Positions 13,001 to 24,380 of a stretch of DNA of 64,000 nucleotides are shown in pieces. The position numbers and the translations under genes were made by a program. The DNA lies in the NCBI GenBank assembly GCA_965644295.1, contig CBFFRP010000380.1, positions 186,001-250,000 on the forward strand. The letters run 5' to 3'. The DNA is from Paraphysomonas bandaiensis (taxonomy: Eukaryota; Chrysophyceae). Below the pieces are notes generated by a model. That model was given only the letters and a program-made list of their open reading frames with translations, searched no databases and was not told the origin of the DNA. The stretch's first letter is position 1. Each line of letters starts with the position of its first letter.

Positions 13001-14796
13001 GGTTCGTATATATCTACTAGACGACCTATTGAACTAGATGGTGATGGTCGTGTACGGCGGAAACGGCTACAGCGTAGGTTGGCGAACGCATCGGTGTTAG
13101 GAGAAATAAATATGGTTGAGGTGCCAGATGCATGCACTGTTAACTTTAAACATGCAGAGTTTCAACATGATGACTTTAAGATACCAGACTCCTATGCTGA
13201 AGCAGAGAGATCTCCACAGTACATGAAGTGGAGAGAAGCTCGGAAGGTGGAGAAGACCTCACTACTGAAGAGACGTGTCTTAAAGATTGTGCGGACTCCA
13301 CGAGGAGTGAAGTTGGTGCGAGCAAAGTATGTTCACACGGTGAAGAGAGATCTTCTGGGGAATGTAGTCAAGTATAAGGCGCGGCTGGTTGCATTAGGGA
13401 ATCTACATGAAAAAACGGAGGAGGAGCAGTCCACGTTTGCTCCAGTGGTCAAAGGAATAACCATTCGACTGGTGCTTGCAATTGCCTTTATGTTTCATAT
13501 GCATGTACATCAGTTGGACGTATCATCAGCGTTTTGTTATGCCGATCTTGAAGAGGATGTTTATATGGCACCTCCACCTGATGAAGAGTTGCCAGCGGGG
13601 TGGTGTTTTCAATTGATCAAGGCCTTATATGGTTTGCGGTCATCACCGAGGCAGTGGAACAAGCATATTGACAAGTTCATCAAATCGTTACATTTTACTG
13701 CTTGCATTTTAGATACATGCTTGTATATGCGATGGAGTAATGGTCAATTGCACTTATTGCTGATATATGTTGATGATATTATCATTGCATCTGCTGATCT
13801 CACCTACTTAGAAAGTGTTAAACGTAGGTTCTGCGAAACGTTTGAAATGCACGATCTGGGTGTGTGCAAACGGTTTCTGAATATCAGAATCACGAGAGGC
13901 GAGGACTGGTACATGTTAGATCAATCGGAATATGCCAAGAATATTGTAAAGAAATTCAGTTCGTTTATGGGAAAGAGCAGTAAGAATAAGGAGACTCCAC
14001 TACCTACCAATGTTCAGGATTTGTTGGCAGAGCAACGTGAGCTGACGGAGGAGCAGAAGCAGTGGGTCGAATCATTTCCGTATAGAGGAATTATTGGAGC
14101 GGTGTTGCATTTGGCGATTCACACTAGACCTGATCTGGCTTACGCTGTGGGGTTATTGGCTCGATTTAGTACTTCTCCAACATATGCGACTTGCAGATTA
14201 GCTATTCATTTGTTGAAATATTTACGTGGTACAGTTGATAAGGGAATCAGATTCAGTGGGAGTGAGTTTGATTTACATGTATTCAGTGATTCAGACTGGG
14301 CTGGTGATAGGATGACTAGGCGGTCCACAACGGGATACATCGTGCTTTTATGTGCGGGCGCTTTGGCCTGGCAGTCCAAGCTTCAGACCACAGTTGCGAC
14401 TTCGAGCATGGAATCTGAGTATATGGCGGAGTATGCGGCTTTGCAAGAACTGGTGTGGCTTCGGGGGTGTTCAAGGAGCTCGGACTCTTGGTAGCGAAGC
14501 CGACTCCATTCTTTATGGATAGTAAGAGTGCAAAGGATCTTTCAGAGAATCCAGTGTACCATAAGAGGTCGAAGCATATTGACATCAAGTATCACTGGAT
14601 AAGAGAACATGTTAATGGAAAATTTCCTACAGCAAAGTTGATTCATGTATCTACGGATGATATGGCGGCCGATATTTTTACAAAGGCGTTGTCCACGAAG
14701 ATCTTCAGCCGTCATGAGAAAACGATTACCGGGGTTAAGAGGAGTGTGTCTAACAGTGTGGAGGAGCAGCAGAAGAAACGACCCCGAAGAGGTTAA
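10040..14796 (+). CDS. copia Gag-Pol polyprotein, frameshifted near the C-terminus
   Basis: The frame from 10,040 runs 1,484 codons to a stop at 14,494; the remaining RNase H continues in the next frame to 14,796. Gag opens with FNESNVEQWIEDFETFL. Two cysteine/histidine motifs follow, the second a regular CX2CX4HX4C zinc knuckle (CRNCKSLEHLAADC, from residue 306). The protease site reads YIDTCCSSSMF (Asp395) where copia usually has D-S/T-G. The integrase shows a GAG-pre-integrase region, CX2C, and the triad Asp599, Asp664, Glu700. The RT has YVDD at 1,243. RNase H shows FSDSDWAGD and SSMESEYMAEY. The break falls in a run of G at about 14,463-14,467; the second frame resumes with VFKELGLL and ends with TDDMAADIFTKAL. 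It could be a real mutation or a sequencing slip. Confidence 0.92.
10057..10068 (+). other. primer binding site
   Basis: TGGTAGCGAGCG directly follows the 5' LTR. It begins TGG as expected for pairing with a tRNA 3' CCA, and resembles sites for initiator tRNA-Met (TGGTAGC...). It lies inside the gag coding frame, about 6 codons after the ATG. The exact primer tRNA was not identified. Confidence 0.7.
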
Positions 14797-14966
14797 AGGT
14801 GTGTTTTAGTGGGTGAAAATCCCACATAACTGTATATCTAGTTGACTGCTAGATATATATGTATCTTTAAAAGATTTCACATCTGTTTTTACCTATGGGA
14901 CTAGATAGTCATAGCATTATCAGATTATTGTGATCACTGCTGTTTTATCTCACTGCATTCTACATT

Positions 14967-14975
14967 GAGTGGGAG
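14967..14975 (+). other. polypurine tract
   Basis: GAGTGGGAG abuts the 3' LTR and is the expected plus-strand primer. It is interrupted by one T. Confidence 0.65.
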
Positions 14976-15269
14976 TATTAGAATATGGATCTTATTCTAG
15001 TATATTCAGTATGTCACTTCAAGACAATGTACGAGAATACAGTGAAATATAGTGATGTACAAATGCTGTGATGATATTGAGAAACTGAAATAGTTTGATC
15101 GTTCAAGATATGTTCAGTAACGAGAGGTTCGCATATGTAGGATATTATGCAGGGATTATAATGAGTTAGTGTTGGTTATCACAACTTCGTGTAAACGATA
15201 CTAATAAATCTATCTAGTCTTACGACAAATTCTCTCTGTGATCTAGTGTAAAATGAGCGTTTCTCAACA
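14976..15269 (+). repeat. 3' LTR of the copia element
   Basis: Second copy of the 294-bp LTR, ending CAACA and followed by the GCCAT duplication. Confidence 0.95.
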
Positions 15270-15502
15270 GCCATTAATGGTTACCAGGCCCTGGTGTGTA
15301 AACCTCAAGCTCGTAATTTTCTCTGGATAACTAGGCACCTTAAATTCCAAATGCCGTGTATAGCGGAGTTAAAAGTCACAAGAACTTTATTGAATATCTA
15401 ATTAATACTCATGCCATAACAAGTCGTTTACATAAGATAGGTATATGTCAACATTGACTACGGAATGTATGTATAAAACACGCCCCAGAAGGCGTTCAAA
15501 CT

Positions 15503-16761
15503 TCATTTTATAATTAGTTTCTTGTCAGCCCAGCCGTAAGAAGCCTTGTGCTCATCAAATAGTTTAACCATTTCTTCAAGCAAGAGTGCATGAACCCTGT
15601 CTACTTCCTCATTTGAAGGATTCTCACATTTGGTTACGGGAATGGGCTTGCTCATAACTCCTACAATAGGAATGCGGTATGGTAGCGGTAGGAAGAATCG
15701 ACCCCAAAACAGAATAAGCGCAAATCCTTAAACAATATAATAATGAACTTTGCAATAAAAGCATATGTACAGTACGAACTTACCTAGCTTCCTGGATATC
15801 CAACACAGAACAGACCGAAGCCAACCATCCCCTCCACACCATAGACTGTACAGACGGGTATTTCCAAAAAGATAACAAGGCACCAGCGAAGCACCAGTGC
15901 GCATTGCCAGTTTTACAAGCCCTTTGCGACTCTGCAACACTACTACCTCATGTCCTGTCTTCGAATTTGTTTCGAACACTTCAGCAACTCCACCTGTCGA
16001 GATCCCGATAGTGTGGTTGTTGTTAAGTGCCTATATACAATAACATCATCTCTCAGTGCTTCATAGCAATACGCCAAAATCGCGTTACCTTTGTGGCTGA
16101 CGCTCTTGAAGCATCAATGACACCGATGGTGCACAATAATTGCCGAAATATCGGCATCCGGAGAGCAGCAGAGCTAGCAAGACCCAAAAAGGAAAATCCC
16201 ATGATACTTGGAAAAGCGATCATTGTAACAATATTTCCGAACGGAAATACTCCATGTGGAGGCGCAACCTGATTAGCAACATCTTACATACACAATTAAA
16301 CTATTTCCTCTGTATACCAAAATGTGTGGTTTATTTTCCTCAATTGGTTCCGCATATATACACTTGAAAGAAAAATATCGCAAAATCTGTAGTGAGTACC
16401 ACGTTGATAAGGATTTCTCAAAAAATGGAGCAGGTAAAAATGCAAAGGGTGCTAAAATTGCGAATCCGATCACTATAGTTTTCACAACACTGCCGAGGAA
16501 GTAACCGACAACTGCAAGAACAATAGGCACTGAATAGGCACTACCCGGTACACCAAACACGAATATAATCAGAGCAAAAAGTTCTTCCATTAGTGTCATT
16601 GGAGCTATACTGGTGGTGTCTTCTTCAGTCCAGGTGGTCTTAGTATGCTTGCGGATTTCTTTCTGCCTTTCAGTCTTGTCCATATCCGCCAGAGCAGTGA
16701 ACTCACTCTGACTGAAGGACCCGATGTCCAGGAAATGATGCTTGCTCTTTGAGCTAGTCAT
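15503..16761 (-). CDS. DGAT2: diacylglycerol/monoacylglycerol acyltransferase, DGAT2 family
   Basis: ATG at 16,759-16,761, about four exons, TGA at 15,503-15,505. Exon 1 encodes a polar N-terminus, then two hydrophobic stretches (ALIIFVFGVPGSAYSVPIVLAVVGYF and IVIGFAILAPFAFL), ending YAEPIEENKPHIL. The next exon starts VAPPHGVFPFGN, the position of the family HPHG/EPHS active-site motif; here it is PPHG with the histidine kept. Then come SSAALRMPIFRQLLCTIGVIDASR, VLQSRKGLVKLAMRTGASLVPCYLFGN (15,900s) and the C-terminal LPLPYRIPIVGVMSKPIPV with a GWADKKLIIK end. These are conserved DGAT2 blocks. The enzyme acylates diacylglycerol (or monoacylglycerol) at the ER and on lipid droplets. Which acceptor is used is not visible. 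Confidence 0.85.
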
Positions 16762-17730
16762 TGATAGTTATAACAACGGAGTGTGCTAGGGAGTATATAT
16801 ATGGTTCTTATTTCTATCACATCCACAAGTTATGCATCTTACTTCCACACTCCTACTGCTGGTGTATATACAGCAGTACATCAAGACATCATCTGTACCT
16901 ACACAACAAATACAGCAGTACACAGTCAGTTGAGGACATTGGAAATAACTGCATTTGGTGAAAAAAAAATATTTTTCCTGGTTTCTAGGTTTATTCAGCG
17001 GTTTTGGGGGAATAGGCTTTCAAAAATACTAGAAATCCAGATGGTCCGGCTCTTTCCAACATCCTTCTTGTGAAGAGGGATATGTCCTTTTACTTTAACA
17101 ATGACATGAGCTGGTCTCCTTGTGGAACAATGTTGTATTTCGCTGAAAGACTATTTAAAATACCTAGCTTACATAGTACAACAGTTTTTTATTCTCAAGC
17201 AATCGTTTGTATAGCGTGCGATATAACTCTGCGACTTGTACATGCTAAGCCACAATGTGATCAAAAATTTGCCACGATGAAGACCATCCTAAGCAATGCA
17301 TACATACGATATATTAGAACAGTTACGCAGCATCATTCACTGGTGCATATAGAAGAAAAAATGGTGTATGCGATACAATGGGGTATGGGGTGAATGTGCA
17401 ATAGGTGAAAGGGGTAAGCAGGATTCGTTTACTTACGGCTGTATGTTATAAAATACTTTCAATACCAAATGTGGTATCAACAAGGTATGTAAAAGGAATG
17501 GTGATATCAACAATGCTGGCTGGGTATACAAGTATACAGAGGCATATTTGGATATAAGTTAGCATTGCAATACACTTTCTTGATTATAAAAATGATATAA
17601 TCGATCGCTCGAGAACTACTAGTGGTTGTCACTCGCATTAAATCTAATTAAAAAGCACTGAACGCATATTTATACTATTATGAACAGCATTACCGATAAC
17701 ATTTCTGTGTAATAACTCCGGTATGAAGTA
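16762..17730. other. intergenic, nothing recognised
   Basis: Upstream of DGAT2 and downstream of CUL3. Frames at 16,761-17,393 have no family resemblance and no codon bias I can see. A GGAAAAATATTTTTTTTT stretch (reverse strand near 16,970) resembles A-rich motifs before other genes here. Confidence 0.5.
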
Positions 17731-20322
17731 CTATGCTAAATAATTGTACACTCTCCTGTCATCCTTGTCTCTTTGCAAATATTCCCTTTCGATCAAACTT
17801 TCGATGCGCCTCTTGACATACTAAACACAAATCATTAGCTTAGCAGAAATTACTTTACATTTGTTACCATAGCATCAGCAGCAAATCTGTGCGAACTCTG
17901 TCTCAAGGCTTCCCCAATCAGGTCATTATGTGACAGTGTCTTGCGGGCTTTCATGATCCTAACAATGGTGGCCTCGACTAGATGCCGCCGGTCCTCTTCT
18001 ACACCTGCTGGTACAGCAGCGAAGGAATCCACAGCGGAAGAATCAGAGGTTCCTGCAGTCACCTCCTTTGATGAAATGAGGGGAATCTTGACTCGGCGGA
18101 GCTTAGACGTGTATGCAGCATTAAAAGTAAAGCTATCGTCGTCGGTTATCCCCTACAGCGCAGGATTCTGTCAAACAAGTAGTAAAGCGTCCCATCTAGC
18201 ACTTGCCTTAACTTTCGACAACTTCGTCAGTATTCTGAATTTTGGGGTGCAAAGGCTGAGCAGGTGGCGCCTTAGCTCTGTCTCTGGTATCGCTGTGCGT
18301 TCTCTAACCTCATTAAGAGAGAGCGTATCCGCTTCATTGAACAACATGAGTATGCACATCTGGTAGGTGGATACACACAGTTCTCGACGTCCTACAGTGA
18401 AGTTGGCCCTGAGGTCAGCGTTTCCTACAATTTTGTTACGCTGTCTTAAATACCGCCCACTACTCACCTAAGTGCAGTTGCCAGGACAGCTTCCGACCGC
18501 TGTGCTGAGTAAGGTAGAATGCAGTGAAAGGATCACAGCAGGAATTCACCACCTCAGGGGGGAGAATGATAGCGGGGTCAGGCGAAGACGGCCAGAATCC
18601 CGCAGTCAACACAGATACATCGCATTCCATTCCGCCCGTCGAGCACTGCAATTGCTGTCGATGCTGCAGGTACGCCTCCATTACAGTTCGAGACACCCGC
18701 ATGTCTGTGAACATTCCCTCTAGTTTCGAGGTAAACTGGTATCCACACTCTGTCTTCAGCTTTGACAACATCGTCCTCTCCATCTCGTCCTGAGTCACTG
18801 TCCCATCGATTAGCAGTTAGACATCATAATAAGCCAAACGCAGATATACCTTTTCCCGACAACAGTCGTTTGGATAAAAAGCTCTTGTAGTAACTTTCAA
18901 AGACATCTTTATCATGTATGTGTCGGAATATAACTATGATCTGATCCATCCGCTCTTCGGCCTCGCTCTCTGGTACACCTCGAAGACCAGATTTAAGTAG
19001 GTCATCCACGTAAAGGGCCAAGTAAGCAGCAGTACGGTTGTCACGATTCATGAATGACTCAAAGGAATCCTTTAAAACTTTAAGAAATTTCTGGTCGCCC
19101 TGTAGCTAGATTATAAGGCGTAGATACATGCAAGAAATGTATACATAACAACATTGGAGGTACAGTTAGAGTTAGCAGATTGTTGAATGAGTCACCTGGA
19201 AGCACTGGTGGACAATGGTATCGAATTTAGACTTAAGGTCAAGAACCTTCTGTACGAATACCACTGGCTGGTCCTTTGTCTTTTCTTGATCGGCTATAAT
19301 ACCCTCTCCTGCTCGACGTACAAACTCACCCACACATTCCTGTATATAGCGCAGACAAACCGGAACGCGTGAGAATAGAGTGTACATTGCCTTGAGGTCG
19401 CCCAGCTTGTTTTCTCGCAGCATACAGAAGCATCCACTTCCCTCCATGTCAACTAAACTCTGCGCGTGGGCAGAGATCAGTTCAGACTCAAGGATCTGCT
19501 TCAGTTTGGGCTCAGTGGTCTTGGATAGATAGTTAACTACGCGTTGGCTCTCTTGTCCCAGCCTAGAGTCCACTTTACGAATATAATCCGGGCAAGTATT
19601 ACGAGATAAGAATAGAAGTGACTCCTCCCGGTAGAATGTGCGAGTAGAGGACAGAAACATCCCTTCGAACTCTTTTTCATAAACTTTTTCTCCGTCTAAT
19701 CCGAGCTCCATAAACATGGACAACACACCCTTCATGGTGGGAATGTCTATTATTTCGCCATTGCGTTCATTGGATATATTCTCCAGCAACAGTCGCTGCA
19801 GTCTAGTCTTGATCTCTGAGTTATAGATAATGGTCTCACGGAAAATATTGACACCATTATCGTACACAGGTGTCAGCTTCTGGTGAACAATGTAGGTACG
19901 GTCCATATACATAAGAATATCCTTCACCATCGCGATGGTGGTTCTGTGATCTATCCAGCATTTAAGAATCGTATCCAGCAGCTCCTCGTCATGAGTGTGA
20001 TATATTTCATTAAATGTTTTATTCGCATGAGTCTGAAATGATTTGGTTACTCCCCTATAGAGCATATCGCCATGTTTCTGAAGCACCATATTATAAGCCG
20101 TCCTATAAGAACACACAGCACAATACACATATCAGAATGATCTAGTCAATATAGTCATATCTACCTGTAAACCTCCTCGAAATATAGCTGAGATGCGTTC
20201 TTATTATATATTTCATCTATTGCGACTTCTAGCTTCGCCCATGATTTTTCCGCTTCACTCTTACTCATTAAATGTTGCCCTTTAAAGGGCTTAATACTCA
20301 TTTTTAAACTTCCTGATGACAT
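17731..20322 (-). CDS. CUL3: cullin-3 ubiquitin ligase scaffold
   Basis: ATG at 20,320-20,322 ([13 protein letters not shown]), about seven exons, TAG at 17,731-17,733. The N-terminal helices read [19 protein letters not shown], then [18 protein letters not shown], closer to CUL3 than to CUL1, CUL2 or CUL4. Middle exons keep the cullin repeats ([19 protein letters not shown]) and the cullin homology region ([31 protein letters not shown]). The C-terminal winged helix reads [29 protein letters not shown] and ends [26 protein letters not shown]. The NEDD8 acceptor Lys falls in [12 protein letters not shown]3 joins RBX1 to BTB-domain substrate receptors. It is divergent with the sulfotransferase-like gene. 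Confidence 0.87.
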
Positions 20323-21200
20323 AGTAAAATGTTATTGTAATTGTGTTAAATAATTATAGAGTGTGAATGCATTTGACTGATATGGCGATGCAGTTAATGA
20401 TCTACAGACTATTGTCTCCTCTTTAAACTGCACATTGATATATACAATTTTATAGAATTCGGATGAGAAAAGTGGGATTTTTAGGTGGTACATGTAGATT
20501 ATATGGATCTACAGTATTCTGGGATAATCATAAGTTGAATAGCAACGAATTTTCCGGCTTTGTACAGCACAAATGTTTGGTATGTCCACCGCTGAATACA
20601 GCAGAGTACAATATATGTATAGGAGATTTACGTAAAAAATCTGCCTTTTTCAGTCCTTTACGAATTAAAACCAGCACACATACAGAGTATGGCAGTGTCC
20701 AAATTGGACGGATGTGAAATACAACTCTTCATTTCAAGTAGTGGGAATGCTCTATACACACAGGAAAATTGCTTAAGGCTCCATATGAAGTTCATCGATT
20801 AGTTTATTTCTTGCTCAATTCTTCACGCACTCTGTATGCATTAGCAGCATAAAGTCAAAGTCAGAATTTAAGGCCTATTTCATGTTAAAATCGCAGTATT
20901 TTGATGTGAGAATGAAAAAGTCATGGAATTAATGTAAAAGGTACTTTTTTCTGATATTTTTCCATGATTTTTGACGGGGTTTTTTTCCACAGATGATCAT
21001 ACGGATTATAACTACACACAAGCAAAATCTAGCAGCTACTGCATACACAGAGCAGCAGTGACTGACTGTATGTTCTCATCTTATGTGACAGGACTGTGCA
21101 TAACAGGCAGGCAGGAATTACCAAACCCACGACAGAACGAAAAGGACAATACATTCCCATCTTAAAATTCACCCCATGTAGTATTCTCAACAGTGTATCT
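20323..21200. promoter_or_regulatory. divergent intergenic region between CUL3 and the sulfotransferase-like gene
   Basis: The 878-base spacer has no convincing gene. At about 20,922-20,990 an imperfect inverted repeat is centred on TCATGGAA and TTCCATGA within A/T-rich arms, roughly between the two starts. A shared promoter is an inference from position. Confidence 0.4.
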
Positions 21201-22263
21201 ATGCACCGCAATGGGCTTGTTGTTTACTTGTTATTACTCCGGATACTGTACAGTGTTTACTCCTCTCCAACCATTAAACTTCAGCCTAACAAACACTTTG
21301 TACTGCTGAGTGGTCCCAGCCAGTCATCCAAACTCTTAAGTGATATTCTTTTACAAGTTCCAGGGCTTGGGGCAGCGGAATGTGCTCGACGTGGATGCAG
21401 TGGGGCTAATGAAGGTTTCAATCCACGTTGCCAATGTAAGGATGCCCATCGTTATAGCCTTGGACATTGTATGGGTCATGAAGACACTTCTTCACTTATC
21501 TGGCATGATGGATGTCCCAGATTTCAGTGGAACAAGATTCTTCAGTATGTTGTTGCCAAGAACATTACTTTCACTAGAGTTAATTTTGGCGTTATGAAGA
21601 TGGATCTCTTTCTGACCTCAGGGTTTCAGGTGCTAGTGGCATGGAAAGCACCTTGGGATACATTTCCGACCCAAAACTATGACCGTGTTTATGATAGTCT
21701 GAGCACCTCTCACGCAATTAACGGTACCATTGTTGGACTGCTGCGCGACTACGCAGCTACGTTAATTGACCACAACATTGGAAAAATACTCCCACAATCT
21801 ATGTGCAAGGGAATATTGGCCCACTACATATTTTTCTACCGGTTGATTACTAGGGCTTTAGAAAGAAACCTTAAGATCATTGAAACCACAAAGTTACTCA
21901 CTTTACCCCCTCTCCAGCTCCGAGAGTATTACAAGGTAATGCCAGCATTGAATTAGTGTATTCGAAAAGTTATGGTATGCACAGGAGCATATGCCGTTTT
22001 CATTACTTCACATGACTAGTGATGTGCTGGATATCCTTGTTAACGCAACAGTAAGTAGGCGCTTTGCAAGGAGTGTCACAATGCAGAATGGCACATCTAC
22101 TTTTGAAGAGGTCATTATGGAAAAGCGAAGGCAATTTCCAAATTTACTGTGCTCCCACAATTTGAAGCAACTGAGCTCATACTGTGCGTCGGTTGACACA
22201 TCCTGCGCCGAATATAATAGATATATTAACATAAACAGTTTTCTAAGTGGTAGTAATAGCTAG
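21201..22263 (+). CDS. secretory-pathway sulfotransferase-like protein
   Basis: Two exons (21,201-21,935 and 21,985-22,263) around a 49-base intron. The Met at 21,201 is chosen because a hydrophobic leader follows (LVVYLLLLRILYSVYS). A predicted PAPS 5'-phosphosulfate loop is visible as LLSGPSQSSKLLSDIL, and VAWKAPWDTFPT resembles the 3'-phosphate-binding segment of sulfotransferases (R-x-P-x-D). A cysteine-rich stretch lies between them (CARRGCSG, CQCKD, GHCMGH). Several NxS/T sites suggest a lumenal or secreted fold. The usual Arg of the 3' motif is Lys here, so activity is uncertain. The protein may belong to another P-loop-like family; I recognise no closer relative. Confidence 0.45.
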
Positions 22264-22631
22264 TGTATCCTGCTTTAATAACAGCTTTTTTCTAAATGTA
22301 GCTCAATATACATACCGCTGTTTAAGTTATACAATACTGTGCATACCCTCACTATGTATTGTCGTAACTATGAAAAAAATCAACGAGTACTAAAGGGTGT
22401 TCGTCCTCCATGTTCATTTTAAATGGCATCAAATAATAAATAATTGAATAATGTATGTGACACAGAAAGGATAATAAAAGATATTAAAGACTAATGTCAC
22501 TTTCTTACGACTTACATGAGTATGTACAGAAATACATTTTCTTGACTACATAAAAATCTACATAAATATTGTGCATCTGAAACATCGACTTCATGACCAA
22601 AATATTTTTTCATTACTATCATACCGTCTAT
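22264..22631. other. tail-to-tail spacer, nothing recognised
   Basis: AT-rich sequence between two convergent genes. An AATAATAAAAG near 22,470 could serve as a polyadenylation signal. Confidence 0.4.
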
Positions 22632-23884
22632 TTACTTTCCTAAATTAATAATATGTTGGAAATCAGAGCTATCCTTTAGTATTTCATAGTCCAATAGTCT
22701 CCAGGTTATTCGTACAGGGTGCACTGACACGTTTGCTTTACTGACTGCTAATCTACCAAAACATGCATAAGGACATCCAATTTCTCGAATAAACAATAAT
22801 ATAGTTCTACTAGCGTGGTCAGGTTGGTCTGCACTAGGTTCCTCAGATGTGTGATTTCTAATCTTTAATTTGCTGACGCTGTCGTCATTCGCAGTGCCAT
22901 CCGCAATGTTTGTTCCGGCATGCAATAGTCCCTGAATCAAATCTCCGTCTGCCACAAAAGACTGGTTAATGCAGTCACTAAATACACTCCAATAGGTAAA
23001 CAATAAATGCTATTTCAGATAAAGTAATATTCTAATAATTTGGACCAATACACATACCTGCTTTCATTGTGCTTCCACCGAACCACGATAGACACCTTCC
23101 CTCGTCTGAGAAAAGATTCGGATACATTCCGTCCTTATTTTTGTCTTTGCTAGCCATGTTAACCCATAAAAAATAGGCATTAGCCCACTGGACCACTCCA
23201 GAATACTTACTGAACTTTGGTACTGAGCCGTGGTTTGCTAGCGACATCACAGCAGCCTTTCCTGTAACATCAATGGGTGTGCCCATATTCTGCAAGTAAA
23301 GTATTAACACACCGGTAGTATATTGTGCACACCAAAGGAGTTAATATATCAACTACTTTGATAAATGCGCAATCTGTAGTAGTATATCGCGCCGATAGAC
23401 TTCATATACATTAGTCATACCTTACTCAAGAACACATCCAGATTGGCACGCTTTGCTCGACAAGATGTTGTATCAATTGGCTGTGCTTTAGGAGGATTTG
23501 CTTTGATATTGTCGGATTCCACCCATTCACCATCTACTTCATCATTTAGAGTATATCGTGAAATAGACTCATTCACTTCTTCTAATCGCGGTACATTGGC
23601 TCTATCGGAAGGAACGTTATGCTCCTATAAGCAACTATGAACATATCATATTAATAGAGCAAACAGGCTCTTACTTTATAAGATGGAGGAGGGATCTCTG
23701 CAATACGTAAAGATCTTCTTGTTGGACCTGAGATAGCAGAGACAGGTCGCTTATTAGTCCTCTTGCCTTTAGATGTTTCTTTCAGTGCAGTTAGCTTTAT
23801 CTCAGAGGACAGTCCGATAGTAGAAAGAAACTGTTTGTTTCTCTCAATATTACTTTCTCGAATAGCCTCATAATTGGTGTTCAT
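22632..23884 (-). CDS. conserved protein of unknown function
   Basis: Four exons: ATG at 23,882-23,884; exons near 23,884-23,680, 23,630-23,425, 23,290-23,060 and about 22,970-22,632; TAA at 22,632-22,634. The N-terminus (YEAIRESNIERNKQFLSTIGL) is a short R-x-x-NI-x-RN-x-x-FL motif seen in several eukaryotic nuclear proteins. A basic stretch follows (KGKRTNKRP, GPTRRSLRI). The third exon has GVVQWANAYFLWVNM and LSWFGGSTMK. The last has TILLFIREIGCPYACFGRL and VRITWRLLDYEIL, which recalls a domain found at the C-terminus of some helicase and endonuclease proteins (DUF3427-like). I cannot name the family. A nuclear or DNA-linked role is a weak inference from the basic N-terminus. Confidence 0.5.
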
Positions 23885-24380
23885 TCCACTACTAGGCTTG
23901 TAGGAATAGTGTATAGAGTCAGTGGTTAATATATATCACATATAGGCTCCGCAGTGCTCTAAACCCCTACTGTGTATACCATACCATATACCTGTATACT
24001 ACTATCCAGATACCTGCAGTGTATGTACTGCTAATAACAGAAATTTTATGTCTAGGGAAAAATTCCTCATCAAAAAAATTATTATAACAGTACTTGTATA
24101 GGAAGTCCTAGTAAAATGAGCCAAAATTCCAAAATTTACATCCGACAATTTTGACAATTGTGGGTTAATTTTATTGTTGCACTCACTGACTGAACAAACT
24201 CTGCTGCAGTATGTTTAACAACACAACGCCACTTGTTATTAGTGTCTATCAAGCAACACATCCATCCTCCTTATATCATCTCTATCCGTGTGACTTAAAA
24301 GGAAATTGACTCATTCAGAAATGTTATAAAATTATTCACAGGTTGTTTATATCTGTGTATTACTGTATAGATAGAATCAT
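23885..24380. promoter_or_regulatory. divergent intergenic region
   Basis: 496 bases between two diverging genes. It contains GGGAAAAATTCC at about 24,055 and AT-rich sequence. No reading frame was recognised. Confidence 0.35.

Larger units (their letters stand above)
9758..15274 (+). mobile_element. Ty1/copia LTR retrotransposon with 5-bp target duplication
   Basis: Two 294-bp LTRs (9,763-10,056 and 14,976-15,269) flank a gag-pol gene in the order Gag, protease, integrase, RT, RNase H, which defines copia. Perfect GCCAT duplications lie at 9,758-9,762 and 15,270-15,274. Reading both LTRs side by side I see one difference, CTTTCTAG against CTATCTAG near the 3' end. The insertion is therefore recent on the scale of this genome. 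The LTRs begin TATTAG and end CAACA, not the usual TG...CA. A single frameshift in RNase H is the only visible lesion. Confidence 0.95.
9711..15298. repeat. short palindromic (MITE-like) element split by the copia insertion
   Basis: The left piece (9,711-9,762) carries ACCAGGGCCTGGTAACC and the right piece (15,270-15,298) carries its exact inverse GGTTACCAGGCCCTGGT. Without the retrotransposon and one GCCAT copy, the two pieces would form a foldback unit of roughly 75 bp with inverted repeats of at least 17 bp. A possible GTGT duplication flanks it. It is too short to code for anything, so it is a MITE-like or hairpin element that served as insertion target. Confidence 0.65.

Noticed and set aside
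16761-17393. Plus-strand open frames between DGAT2 and CUL3
   Set aside because: No family resemblance, no splice context and no coding bias.
20463-20717. 84-codon open frame upstream of the sulfotransferase-like gene
   Set aside because: No homology recognised; it lies in a divergent promoter region.
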